Source: an uncultured Lachnospiraceae bacterium (lineage in GTDB: Bacteria; Bacillota; Clostridia; Lachnospirales; Lachnospiraceae). From it: DNA of 64,000 bases. The stretch's first letter is position 1. Every line of letters begins with the position of its first letter. The notes beneath the pieces were generated by a model, which saw nothing but the letters and a program-made list of their open reading frames with translations, did not search any database and was not told the DNA's origin. Made by a program: the position numbers and the translations under genes. Location of the stretch: the NCBI GenBank assembly GCA_946411695.1, contig CAMKEX010000001.1, positions 1-64,000 on the forward strand, read 5' to 3'. Shown one piece after another: positions 36,162 to 45,700 of the stretch.

Positions 36162-36704
36162 TTAATCTCTGCAGCCCGCAATGTCATAATATTTCTGCAT
36201 GGACGCCCTGCGTATACCCAGAAGTGACTGGACAGCTGCCGGGTCGGTCCCTCCTCTGAGCAAAGAAACCGCCAGTGAAGTCCTCAGGTCCTCAGGTGAC
36301 ACTCCCCTGTCGATCCCGGCAGACAGCGCATATTTTCTGACGATCTTCCACACAGCCTGCCTGGTCAGCTGCTCTCCTCCTCTGCCGGGAAAGAGTAAAG
36401 ACCCGGGTCCCTGCACATCCCCGCGCACATCAAAGAGATACTTCATCAGGCTCTCCCTGGTCCGGCTTCCGAACGGGATCATCCTCTGAGCCCCTCCCGA
36501 GAGCAGGATACAGGAAATCTGCAGATCAACATTCTCAATCCGAAGCGCCGCAAGTTCACGGACCTTCAGTCCGGCACCTCCCAGAAGCTCCAGGATCGCT
36601 CTGTCCCTGATCCCTGCATGGCTCTGCCGGTCCGGTGCATCCAAAATGCGCAGTCGTTCTTCTTTCGTCAGGATCATCTCCGATCCTCTTTGGCTTTCAT
36701 TCAT
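36162..36704 (-). CDS. degenerate tyrosine-recombinase-like protein
   Basis: 180 residues that align over the catalytic domain of XerC/XerD-type recombinases but lack the N-terminal core-binding domain. Landmarks: RDRAILELLGGAGLKVRELA (usual TGLRVSEL), RQAVWKIVRKYA, SPEDLRTSLAVSLLRGG (usual SPHDLRHSFATHLL) and LLGIRRASMQKYYDIA (usual LGH...TTQIYTH). Thus the first catalytic Arg is Lys, the conserved His of HxLR is Glu and the His after LG is Ile; one Arg and the Tyr remain. It is unlikely to recombine DNA and may be a DNA-binding relic or regulator. ATG 36704 has AGAGG five bases upstream; ATG 36677 is also plausible. Confidence 0.75.
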   Translation of the reverse strand: MNESQRGSEMILTKEERLRILDAPDRQSHAGIRDRAILELLGGAGLKVRELAALRIENVDLQISCILLSGGAQRMIPFGSRTRESLMKYLFDVRGDVQGPGSLLFPGRGGEQLTRQAVWKIVRKYALSAGIDRGVSPEDLRTSLAVSLLRGGTDPAAVQSLLGIRRASMQKYYDIAGCRD

Positions 36705-36794
36705 ACTAACCTCTGATGGCGGAAGGCTTTTGTCCGGCGGCAGCACTTGCTGCGTAAGCGGGCCAAGTGTTTTGCACGCACGAAGGTAAAAAAT

Positions 36795-36837
36795 GGTAAA
36801 GGATCATGCAATTTGGGCCGCTCCGGCGGCACAAATG
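36795..36837. repeat. dispersed repeat copy A (GGATCATGCAATTT family)
   Basis: About 43 bases sharing GGATCATGCAATTT, a GCCGC/GCGGC hairpin and ACAAATG with the copy at 63873-63914. It lies between the recombinase-like gene and the rny terminator. About 38 of 43 positions agree when one gap is allowed. Confidence 0.75.
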
Positions 36838-36876
36838 AAAAGTGCTGCGGATTCCTTCCGGCCTTCCGCAGCACTA
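36838..36876 (-). terminator. intrinsic terminator of rny
   Basis: AGTGCTGCGG and its exact complement flank a 15-base loop, followed on the minus strand by TTTCATTT. 42 bases after the rny stop. Confidence 0.85.
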
Positions 36877-36917
36877 ACAATCATTTTCTCAATAAATAAA
36901 AATATTAATATATGGTA

Positions 36918-38468
36918 TTATTTCGCATAATCCGTAACTCTGGACTCACGGATTAAGTTTACTTTGATCTGACCGGGATATTCCATATCTGCTTCGATCT
37001 TCTTGGAAATATCTCTTGCCAGAATTACCATATCAGCATCACTGATCTGCTCAGGAACTACCATTACGCGAACTTCTCTGCCTGCCTGTATGGCATAAGA
37101 ATTACTGACCCCTTTAAAACTGTTGGTGATTTCTTCTAATTGTTTCAGTCTTGTCGTATATGCTTCAAGAGTTTCTCTCCTTGCACCCGGACGGGCTGCG
37201 GAGATCGTATCTGCCGCCTGTATGATACATGCGATCAGACTTGCCGGCTCTACGTCACCGTGGTGCGCTTCCACGGAATTAATGACTGTCTGTGATTCTT
37301 TATATTTCCTGCAGAGTTCGGCACCCAGCTGTACATGAGAACCTTCCATCTCATGATCGACCGCCTTGCCGATATCATGCAGAAGTCCGGCGCGTTTAGC
37401 AAGACGGACATCAAGCCCGAGCTCACTCGCCAGAAGACCGGATAACTGTGCAACTTCGATGGAATGCTTGAGTGCATTCTGTCCGTAACTTGTGCGGAAA
37501 CGCATCTTGCCCAGGAGACGAACGAGTTCGGGATGAATCCCGTGTACGCCGACTTCCAATGTGGCGGCTTCTCCTTCTTCTTTGATCCTGGCTTCCACTT
37601 CACGCTGTGCCTTGCCGACCATTTCCTCGATCCTGGCAGGATGGATTCTGCCATCGACGATCAGCTTCTCCAGCGCTACACGTGCAACCTCGCGGCGAAT
37701 CGGGTCAAATGCCGATATTACAACCGCTTCCGGTGTATCATCGATAATCAAGTCGACGCCTGTCATCGTCTCAAGAGTACGAATATTGCGTCCTTCACGT
37801 CCGATGATTCTGCCCTTCATTTCATCACCGGGCAGCTGGACAACAGAAATTGTAGCTTCGGAAACATGATCTGCCGCACAGCGCTGTATGGCATTGACCA
37901 CATATTCCTTGGCCCGCTTATCTGCTTCTTCCTTGGCTTCCGCCTCGATCTCCTTGATCATTCTGGCGGAATCCAGTTTCACTTCATCTTCAACAATCTT
38001 TAAAAGGTGTTCTTTTGCCTGTTCGGAGGTCAGGCCCGAAATACGCTCGAGTTCCTGTATGCGCTGCTCATTAAGCATTGAAACTTCTTTCTGAAGTTTC
38101 TGCAGGTTTTCTTCCTTGGCTGCAAGACTCTGTTCCCTGCGCTCCAGCTGTTCGACTTTATTATCGATCTGCTCTTCCTTCTGCTGAATCCTTCGCTCAT
38201 TTTTCTGAACTTCATTGCGCCTGTTCTGGATCTCTTTCTCGAGTTCGTTCTTGGATTTGAACGTCTCCTCGCGGATCTCCAGCATAGCTTCGCGCTTCTT
38301 GGATTCGGCTTCGCGAAGGGCTTCGTCGATGATCGTTCTTGCCCTTGCATCTGCGCTGTCCACCTTGATCTCATCCTGCTTTCTGTGATTGCTGGATGTG
38401 ATATACCAGGTGACGGGAACTGCCACTGCCATTGTAAGAATCACTGCAATAATGATTCCTATATTCAT
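36918..38468 (-). CDS. rny: ribonuclease Y
   Basis: Membrane-anchored endoribonuclease that starts mRNA decay. Order: N-terminal helix ([21 protein letters not shown]), long coiled coil (about 40-200), KH domain with [15 protein letters not shown], and an HD domain with [16 protein letters not shown], the metal-binding His-Asp pair. 516 residues, normal. Codons are visibly less GC-biased than those of neighbours. GGAGG precedes the ATG; promoter at 38598-38626. Confidence 0.97.
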   Translation of the reverse strand: MNIGIIIAVILTMAVAVPVTWYITSSNHRKQDEIKVDSADARARTIIDEALREAESKKREAMLEIREETFKSKNELEKEIQNRRNEVQKNERRIQQKEEQIDNKVEQLERREQSLAAKEENLQKLQKEVSMLNEQRIQELERISGLTSEQAKEHLLKIVEDEVKLDSARMIKEIEAEAKEEADKRAKEYVVNAIQRCAADHVSEATISVVQLPGDEMKGRIIGREGRNIRTLETMTGVDLIIDDTPEAVVISAFDPIRREVARVALEKLIVDGRIHPARIEEMVGKAQREVEARIKEEGEAATLEVGVHGIHPELVRLLGKMRFRTSYGQNALKHSIEVAQLSGLLASELGLDVRLAKRAGLLHDIGKAVDHEMEGSHVQLGAELCRKYKESQTVINSVEAHHGDVEPASLIACIIQAADTISAARPGARRETLEAYTTRLKQLEEITNSFKGVSNSYAIQAGREVRVMVVPEQISDADMVILARDISKKIEADMEYPGQIKVNLIRESRVTDYAK

Positions 38469-38597
38469 ACAGGAGCACCTCCATATTCAATTGAACTGTT
38501 TGCTTTATTGTATAGAACACAAATTCCTGCAAATTCTGTTTCCCAGACAACAACAGAATATTCATTGTATTCTATCGAACAAACTCACAACATATTG

Positions 38598-38626
38598 ATT
38601 CTAAACTTAATATGTTCGCATGTCAA
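38598..38626 (-). promoter_or_regulatory. rny promoter with overlapping dyad
   Basis: TTGACA, 17 bases, TAGAAT: nearly perfect sigma-A type. A dyad CATATT-12-AATATG covers the -10 box (38591-38614), so a repressor could act here. Confidence 0.75.
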
Positions 38627-38713
38627 GTCATTCCTGAGTATGGGGTCCTGCCCGTAACGCCGTCCCCGGACCTCTTCAAATCCTGTCGGGACCGCTCCGG
38701 CAGGGTTTTGGTC

Positions 38714-39382
38714 TCAACTATAATCTCCTTCTGCCGAGCGCCGGATCAGGTCTGCCGGATAACCTTTTCTGTGCAGAAAAGCCATGGTCTTCTGCCTCTC
38801 CTCGTAGGTCGCCCTGTCAGGATCAAATCCGCGCTTTCTCAGAAGACGGAGCACCTGTTCCTTCTGCGCCTCCTCAATGTCTTCCTCCAGGCCGACTTCC
38901 GCGAAAGCCTCTTCAATATCTGTCCCGGAGATCCCTCTTTCAGTCAGGTCCCGCGTGATCCGAAGTCTGCTTCTGTCCTGCAGATGACTTCTCACATAGC
39001 TGCGGGCATAGCGGCGGTCATCCAGGTAACCTGCCCTGTGCAGTTTATCGACCGCATCCTCCACAAGGGAGGCGGGAAAGCCGGCATCGCACAGTTTCTC
39101 CCGGAGCCGCTGCTCGGAATAATCCCTGCTTCCCAGAAGTGTGCCGCAGCGCTGCATGCATGCCGCGCGCAGAGATCTCATGATCTCTTCAAACGTCTCC
39201 TCTGCGATTTCTCCGCCTTCCTCAAGTCCCAGCCGGGACACCTTTGAAGAGGACAGGACAAAACTCTCCCCGTCCTCCAAAGTCACCCGCACACGGCCCC
39301 GCGCCGGACGGGAAGCTGTGTCCCCGCCGCACCCCTGCCGGGTCCTGTTCCCAATCTGTTCGATCGAAAGAATTTCGTGCAA
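38714..39382 (-). CDS. recX: RecX, regulator of RecA
   Basis: Binds RecA filaments and limits them. Three-helix repeats are visible: LLGSRDYSEQRLREKLCDAG, AGYLDDRRYARSYVRS and ERQKTMAFLHRKGYPADLI. 222 residues, normal. The start is a TTG with GAGGG seven bases upstream, and no in-frame ATG is near. It follows recA by 41 bases with no terminator between, so both are probably under the recA LexA operator. Confidence 0.92.
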   Translation of the reverse strand: MHEILSIEQIGNRTRQGCGGDTASRPARGRVRVTLEDGESFVLSSSKVSRLGLEEGGEIAEETFEEIMRSLRAACMQRCGTLLGSRDYSEQRLREKLCDAGFPASLVEDAVDKLHRAGYLDDRRYARSYVRSHLQDRSRLRITRDLTERGISGTDIEEAFAEVGLEEDIEEAQKEQVLRLLRKRGFDPDRATYEERQKTMAFLHRKGYPADLIRRSAEGDYS

Positions 39383-39423
39383 AGCCTGTCCCTCACTGCC
39401 TTTCTGTCACATCATTCGCAGGA

Positions 39424-40479
39424 TCATTCGCCGTCAGTTCCTTCCTCCCGGGCAGGAGCCGGCATCTTGGCTCCGTCCGGATCAAGATTGTAGTACTCCC
39501 GCACTTTGCGGTCGATCTCTGCGAGAAGGTCCGGATGATCCAGCAGGAACTGCTTGGAATTTTCACGTCCCTGCCCCACGCGGCTGCCCTCGTAGTTGTA
39601 CCAGGCGCCGCTCTTATTGACAATATCACACGCTGCGGCAAGGTCCAGAACATCGCCTACATAGGAAATGCCTTTGCCGTACATGATATCAAACTCCGCC
39701 TCTTTGAAAGGAGGTGCGATCTTGTTCTTCACGATCCTGACTCTTGTGCGGTTACCGATGCTCTCTCCGCTCTGCTTGAGGGTCTCGATCCTGCGAACGT
39801 CCATGCGGACAGAGGCATAGAATTTCAGCGCGCGTCCGCCGGTGGTCACCTCGGGATTGCCGAACATAACACCGACCTTCTCACGCAGCTGGTTGATAAA
39901 GACCACCGAGCAGTTGGATTTGCTGATCACTGCCGTGAGCTTGCGGAGCGCCTGTGACATCAGGCGCGCATGAAGGCCGACATGGGAATCTCCCATATCG
40001 CCGTCGATCTCCGCCTTGGGCACCAGCGCCGCCACAGAGTCAACGACGACGATATCGATCGCGCCGGAGCGGACCATGGTCTCGGTGATCTCCAGCGCCT
40101 GCTCGCCGCTGTCGGGCTGGGAGATATACAGATTGTCGATATCCACGCCGATATTCTTGGCATAAACCGGGTCAAGTGCGTGCTCGGCATCAATGAATCC
40201 CGCAATGCCGCCGCGCCGCTGGACTTCCGCGATCATATGCAGTGTGACGGTCGTCTTACCGGAGGATTCAGGTCCGTAGATCTCAATGATCCTGCCCTTG
40301 GGAATTCCGCCCAGTCCCAGAGCGATATCCAGGCTGAGGGAACCCGTGGGGATCGTCTCCACACTCAGCTGCGCTGCGGGATCGCCCAGTTTCATCACGG
40401 CGCCCTTGCCGAACTGTTTCTCTATCTGTGAGAGCGCTGCATCCAGCGCCTTCTGTCTGTCATCTTTTGCAATAGCCAT
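39424..40479 (-). CDS. recA: recombinase RecA
   Basis: DNA strand exchange and SOS coprotease. Walker [10 protein letters not shown], Walker B region [16 protein letters not shown], the L2-adjacent [19 protein letters not shown] and the RecA C-terminal domain are intact. 351 residues. ATG 40479 (MAIAKDD) has AAGGAG in good position. The upstream region has a sigma-A promoter and a GAAC-N4-GTTC box between it and the gene, which is SOS control. Confidence 0.98.
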   Translation of the reverse strand: MAIAKDDRQKALDAALSQIEKQFGKGAVMKLGDPAAQLSVETIPTGSLSLDIALGLGGIPKGRIIEIYGPESSGKTTVTLHMIAEVQRRGGIAGFIDAEHALDPVYAKNIGVDIDNLYISQPDSGEQALEITETMVRSGAIDIVVVDSVAALVPKAEIDGDMGDSHVGLHARLMSQALRKLTAVISKSNCSVVFINQLREKVGVMFGNPEVTTGGRALKFYASVRMDVRRIETLKQSGESIGNRTRVRIVKNKIAPPFKEAEFDIMYGKGISYVGDVLDLAAACDIVNKSGAWYNYEGSRVGQGRENSKQFLLDHPDLLAEIDRKVREYYNLDPDGAKMPAPAREEGTDGE

Positions 40480-40501
40480 TTTCACGTCTCCTTTAGATTC
40501 A

Positions 40502-40513
40502 GAACATCTGTTC
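40502..40513. promoter_or_regulatory. LexA (DinR-type) operator of recA
   Basis: GAACATCTGTTC matches the Firmicute SOS box GAACNNNNGTTC. It lies 9 bases downstream of the -10 box and 22 bases before the recA ATG, where bound LexA would block transcription. Confidence 0.85.
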
Positions 40514-40521
40514 GCTTTCTC

Positions 40522-40550
40522 AGTATAGCATTCCGTATTCCGGCCTGCAA
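40522..40550 (-). promoter_or_regulatory. recA promoter
   Basis: TTGCAG, 17 bases, TATACT. The rest of the 312-base gap to the sigma-like gene (40551-40791) shows no gene. Confidence 0.75.
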
Positions 40551-40791
40551 GTGTTTTTTCCGGTGTTTTTTATGACCCAAAAAGAGCCGCACGCAAAAAA
40601 CCATCGATTTTCCGCGTCCGACTCCGTAAATAACAATTCTATATATGCAGACTGTTCCGCCCTGCTTTTGTACTGTCAGAATAGGTTTTCAGTATAATCC
40701 AAAGTCCGATGTCAGTCAATCCTGCGCCGCCCCCGCAAACAGTCGGCGGATGCACACAGGCCCCCGTCCGGGTCCTGTCGGGGAATGACAG

Positions 40792-41544
40792 TTACTGCGG
40801 AATATCCAGGTCCTCGATCCTGCCGCCTGTGAGACGGACAGCTTCCGCGATCTGTTCCGCGGACACATCTCCCTCTCCCGCAAGTTCCATGGGAGTCACC
40901 TTTCTGCCCAGTTCCTCAGCCAGTTCGTGCGCCTTGTCCGCGACCAGATTGACCATATCCTCCATCTGTCTGTCCATGGCGTGGTCATCCAGCATGGCAG
41001 AGATGAGGTCCTCCATACTGTCCATCACTCTTCTGCCCAGCTCTCCGTCCACCTCCTGCGGGCTGTCTAGGTGCCCCAGGAGTTTGACGCCTGTCACCAG
41101 CGCCTCATTGCCCGCACCGATCAGTTCCTCAATGCTGACGCCCTGACCGGAATAGAGTTTTGCGATATCCACAACAGAGGCCAGCATCTGCTCGGAGAGT
41201 TCCTTCTGGGCGGAGTGCTCTCCCGCCATGGCCGAGATCTTCACCGCCTCCAGAACTGGGTCGGAGAGCCGGGGAATCTCTTCGAGCATCTCCATATAGG
41301 ATGCAAGGAAATTCTTCTCCTCATCCGGAAGGGCATCCGGATCGCCGGCCTGAGCGCCCACGACGATCCTGTTGGCCTTCAGATAGTCCTCGACCTGCTG
41401 CAGCTGCTTATCCTCCAGTGACAGACCGCTGAAGATCTCCGAGATCTCTTCTCTGGAAATCCTTCCTCCGTCACGCCTGGCCTGCTTCAGAGTGTCCTGC
41501 AGCAGGGCCATAAATTTCTGTTCTCTCTGAACACTGTTGTCCAT
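40792..41544 (-). CDS. sigma-70-like protein lacking region 4
   Basis: 250 residues that follow the sigma-70 plan but stop early. Residues about 10-55 (QARRDGGRISREEISEIF ... DYLKANRIVV) resemble region 1.1. About 80-150 resemble regions 1.2 and 2.1-2.2: SYMEMLEEIPRLSDPVLEAV, SVVDIAKLYSGQGVSIEELI, GAGNEAL, where sigma factors have LVVSIAKKY and LDLIQEGN. The region 2.3-2.4 aromatic WWIRQA block is replaced by RRVMDSMEDLISAML. About 205-245 resemble region 3 (AHELAEELGRKVTPMELAGE). There is no region 4. It could be a sigma-derived core-binding regulator that does not read a promoter. 247 bases separate it from the recA promoter. Confidence 0.75.
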   Translation of the reverse strand: MDNSVQREQKFMALLQDTLKQARRDGGRISREEISEIFSGLSLEDKQLQQVEDYLKANRIVVGAQAGDPDALPDEEKNFLASYMEMLEEIPRLSDPVLEAVKISAMAGEHSAQKELSEQMLASVVDIAKLYSGQGVSIEELIGAGNEALVTGVKLLGHLDSPQEVDGELGRRVMDSMEDLISAMLDDHAMDRQMEDMVNLVADKAHELAEELGRKVTPMELAGEGDVSAEQIAEAVRLTGGRIEDLDIPQ

Positions 41545-41635
41545 AAACAGTCATCCTCCCTGTCCGTCACACCCTTTCCGATCATGCCGGAACATGTCTG
41601 CTCCATGGCATCACCTGTAAAAAAATGCAGCGGCC

Positions 41636-42538
41636 CTACTTTTCGATCTTCATCATGTGCGGGGTCTCTCCCGCTTTTACATGCACATGGGAAAAGAGAT
41701 GGTCCTGACAGTATTCAAGACCTCCCTCGCATTTACTGCAGTAGCGGAATTCCAGCTGATCCGAATCTTTTTCCGTTCGTCCGCAGATGGCGCAGCGGTG
41801 AATGGCATCAGACCCCGGCGAGCTCTTTCTGCCCTCGGCGACCGAGCGCCGGAACTGCTGCCTGCGGCGCACCTGCCGGGGAGTATAGCTCATCCAGCTG
41901 CGGGAACGCATATACAGAAGGACCACATTCAGCAGGGCAGCCGCGATCACAAAGCGCTCCGCACTGTTGCCGCCGATCATGCTCATGACCAGGAAGCCCG
42001 CATCGATCCAGCCCAGATACTTGACCTTGATGGGAAGGACAAAAAACAGGTAGACCTGTGCCTCCGGGAATGTCAGCGCAAACGCCAGAAATATGGACAT
42101 ATTGATGTAATAAGTACTGAAGCAGCTGGCGTAATATCTGGTCTGCCCCGCCAGATCGATGCCGCTCAGACCGCTGACCCGCAGAGAGACATACCACAGA
42201 AGGGCACTCAGGATAGTCAGGAGTATTCCCAGGAATATATAAACATTGTACTTGTAATCACCCCAGACCCGCTCCAGCGCGGTGCCGATACTGTAGTAAA
42301 AATACAGCATGATAGCGACAAAGAAGAGATTTCCTCCTGCCGACGGGGGTACCAGGAGCCAGGAAATAATACGCCAGAACTGGCCGTGAAGCAGAGCCGT
42401 CACATCCAGGACAAGATAGGAAAAAACCCTGCCCGGCCAGGCAAAATAGAGCACATAGCCTAAAATATATAGAACCACGAGCTTCAGAGACAGATTGCTC
42501 AGGGCATATTTGCCGAATTTCTTTTCACAATTACTCAT
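41636..42538 (-). CDS. rhomboid-like membrane protein with C-terminal zinc ribbon
   Basis: 300 residues, about six membrane helices. HGQFWRIISWLLVPPS followed by FFVAIMLYFYYSIGTALERVWG is the pattern of rhomboid/derlin-like (DUF1751-type) proteins. No GxSG serine motif is present, so protease activity is unlikely. After the last helix a basic stretch leads to a probable zinc-binding domain: CAICGR, YCSKCEGG and CQDHLFSHVH. ATG 42538 has GGAGG six bases upstream; the longer frame to 42673 has no such support. It is divergent from the activase gene. Function is unknown; a membrane-substrate sensor or quality-control role is a guess. Confidence 0.78.
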   Translation of the reverse strand: MSNCEKKFGKYALSNLSLKLVVLYILGYVLYFAWPGRVFSYLVLDVTALLHGQFWRIISWLLVPPSAGGNLFFVAIMLYFYYSIGTALERVWGDYKYNVYIFLGILLTILSALLWYVSLRVSGLSGIDLAGQTRYYASCFSTYYINMSIFLAFALTFPEAQVYLFFVLPIKVKYLGWIDAGFLVMSMIGGNSAERFVIAAALLNVVLLYMRSRSWMSYTPRQVRRRQQFRRSVAEGRKSSPGSDAIHRCAICGRTEKDSDQLEFRYCSKCEGGLEYCQDHLFSHVHVKAGETPHMMKIEK

Positions 42539-42641
42539 CAGTTTCCTCCGGGAACGATTGATCACCGCCGTGCTTTTCGGACAGCTTTCTTTACTGCATT
42601 TTAACATCGGCCATTGCGATTGTAAATCCCGCTCTGCATCG

Positions 42642-42670
42642 TTGATTTTTGCCCTTCCTTCTATTATAAT
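42642..42670 (+). promoter_or_regulatory. activase gene promoter
   Basis: TTGATT, 17 bases, TATAAT, 62 bases before the TTG start codon at 42732. Confidence 0.65.
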
Positions 42671-42731
42671 CATAGTTTCAGAATCGCATTACAGATACTT
42701 CTTAATTTTAATCTGAAAGGAATTATCACCC

Positions 42732-45700
42732 TTGATTTCAAAAGACTATACGCTGGGAATAGATATCGGATCCACGACCGTCAAAATCGCCATCCTGGAC
42801 CCGTCCTGTAATATCATGTTTGCCGACTACCGCAGACACCACGCAGACATCCAGGGAACACTCCGCGCCCTTGTTCAGGATGCCCACAAACAGCTGGGAG
42901 ACATCACTGTGCACCCTGTCATCACGGGTTCCGGAGGCCTGACGCTTGCGACCCATCTTCAGGTCCCTTTTGTCCAGGAAGTTGTCTCCGTCTCCACTGC
43001 CCTTGAGAGGATCGCACCCAAGACTGACGTCGCGATCGAACTGGGCGGAGAGGATGCCAAGATCATCTACTTCGAAAACGGCAGTATCGAACAGCGGATG
43101 AACGGCATCTGCGCCGGCGGCACCGGTTCCTTTATCGATCAGATGGCCAGCCTTCTGCAGACTGATGCGGCAGGCCTGAACCGCTATGCCCGCGGATACC
43201 GCTCTCTTTATACCATCGCCGCCCGCTGCGGCGTTTTCGCCAAATCCGACATTCAGCCCCTGATCAATGAGGGCGCGACCAAGGAAGACCTGGCAGCTTC
43301 GATCTTCCAGGCGGTCGTCAACCAGACCATCAGCGGTCTGGCCTGCGGAAAGCCCATTCGGGGACATGTTGCCTTCCTGGGCGGTCCTCTGCATTTCCTT
43401 CCGGAGCTGAAGGCAGCCTTTGTGCGCACATTAAATCTCGATGACGAGCACACCATCGATGTGGACAACTCCCACCTGTTCGCAGCCATGGGCAGTGCAA
43501 TGAACGCACAGGAGGACAATTCCGCCCTCCTCTCCGAAATGGCAGACCGCCTGTCCGGAAAACTGCACATGGAATTTGAGATCGGCAGGATGGATCCGCT
43601 CTTCTCGTCACAGGAGGAATACGACGAGTTCTGCCACCGCCACGAAAAGGCCCGTGTGCAGCGCGCTGACCTGACCGAATACCGCGGAAACTGCTTCCTC
43701 GGTATCGATGCCGGTTCCACGACTACCAAGCTGGCCCTGGTCGGCGAGGACGGCTCTCTTCTCTACTCTTTTTACAGCAACAATAACGGCAGCCCTGTCA
43801 GGACTGCCATTTCGTCGATCGCGGAAATCCACCGCCTGCTTCCCGAAGGGGCAAAGATCGTGCGCAGCTGCTCCACCGGTTACGGCGAGGCCCTGCTCAA
43901 GGCGGCCTTCCTTCTGGATGAAGGTGAGGTGGAGACCATCGCCCATTACTATGCGGCGGCTTTCTTCGATCCCGAAGTCGACTGCATCCTCGATATCGGC
44001 GGACAGGACATGAAATGCATCCGCATCAAGAACCATGCGGTGGACAATGTCCTGCTCAACGAGGCCTGCTCCTCGGGCTGCGGCTCCTTTATCGAGACAT
44101 TTGCCAAATCGCTTGATTTTTCCGTACAGGATTTCGCAAAAGCCGCCCTGTTTGCAAAGCATCCCATCGATCTGGGAACGCGCTGCACCGTATTTATGAA
44201 TTCCCGCGTCAAACAGGCGCAGAAGGAAGGAGCGGATGTCTCCGACATCTCCGCAGGCCTTGCATACTCGGTCATCAAAAATGCCCTCTTCAAGGTCATC
44301 AAGGTCTCCGATGCCTCCCAGCTGGGCAGAAATATCGTCGTCCAGGGCGGCACCTTCTATAATGACGCCGTTCTGCGCAGTGTGGAGACCATCTCCGGCG
44401 GGCAGGTCACACGCCCTGACATCGCCGGCATTATGGGCGCCTTCGGCGCGGCTCTGATCGCCCGCGAGCGCTATACCGGCAGACAGAAGACGACCATGCT
44501 CTCCTTCGACGAAATCGAAAACCTCCGGTTTGAGACAACTCTGACCACCTGCGGGCGCTGCACCAACAACTGCCGCCTGACCATCAATCATTTCCTGCGC
44601 GGCGAGAGTGAGAATATGACGGACAATGCCTCTGTGTTTGAGGAATCCGTTCCCGTGAGCGGCGAAGGCAGTCACCGCAGAAAGGAATCCGGCCTTGCCG
44701 CCCGCGCCCTGGAGACAGGACGTGAAGTGGCGGACCGTGCCGCAAAAGCCATTGAGGAAAGCGCCATCGGAGAAGCCGCCGGACGCGCCAGAGATTCCGC
44801 CTTCGAGACCGCCGGGCGCGCGGCCAAAGCCATCGAGGAAAGCGCCATCGGCGGTGCCGCCGGACGCGCCAGAGATTCCGCTTTCGAGACCGCCGGACGC
44901 GCGGCCAAAGCCATCGAGGAAAGCGCCATCGGAGAGGCCGCTTCCAGAGCTCTTGAATCTGCAGGAAAGGCAAAGGACTCCGCCCTTGAGACTGCCGGAC
45001 GCGCCAAAGATACCGCCCTCGACAGGGGGAACAAAAAGTCCAGGACCGGTAAAGAGGAGAAGGAAGACAGGAAACTCAGAGAGGACAAGAAGGATAAGGC
45101 CGCCTCCGCGAAACGCGGCCATGCCGCGCCGGCTCAGGAGCGCCTGTTTATCTCCGGCAACCGCTGCGAGCGGGGTCTGGGCAAGGAAGCGGCACAGAAC
45201 AATATGCCCAACCTCTATAAATATAAGCTGGGAAGGATATTCGGCTATCGTCCCCTCTCTGCCAGTGAGGCACACCGCGGAACGGTCGGAATCCCCCGTG
45301 TACTGAATATGTACGAGGACTACCCCTTCTGGGCGACCTTCTTCACAAAGCTCGGTTACCGCGTGGTCCTCTCGCCTCTGTCCACACACAGGATCTACGA
45401 GATGGGAATTGAATCCATCCCCAGCGAGTCCGCGTGCTACCCTGCCAAGATTGCTCACGGTCATGTGATGTGGCTCATTGAAAAGGGCGTGGACTTCATC
45501 TTCTACCCCTCCCTGTTCTATGAGCGCCCGGAGTTTGCCTCCTCGGACAACCACTACAACTGCCCGATCGTCACCTCCTATCCGGAGAACATCCGCAATA
45601 ACGTCGAGGAGATCACGGAAGGAAAGATCAGGTTCCGCAACCCCTTCATGGCTTTCACCAGCGTGCGCACCATCACCGACGCCATGGAAAAGGAATTCGC

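Noticed and set aside
36162-36704. Evidence for an integrated mobile element around the recombinase-like gene
   Set aside because: No attachment repeats, tRNA gene, excisionase or cargo; catalytic residues are degenerate and both neighbours are core genes.
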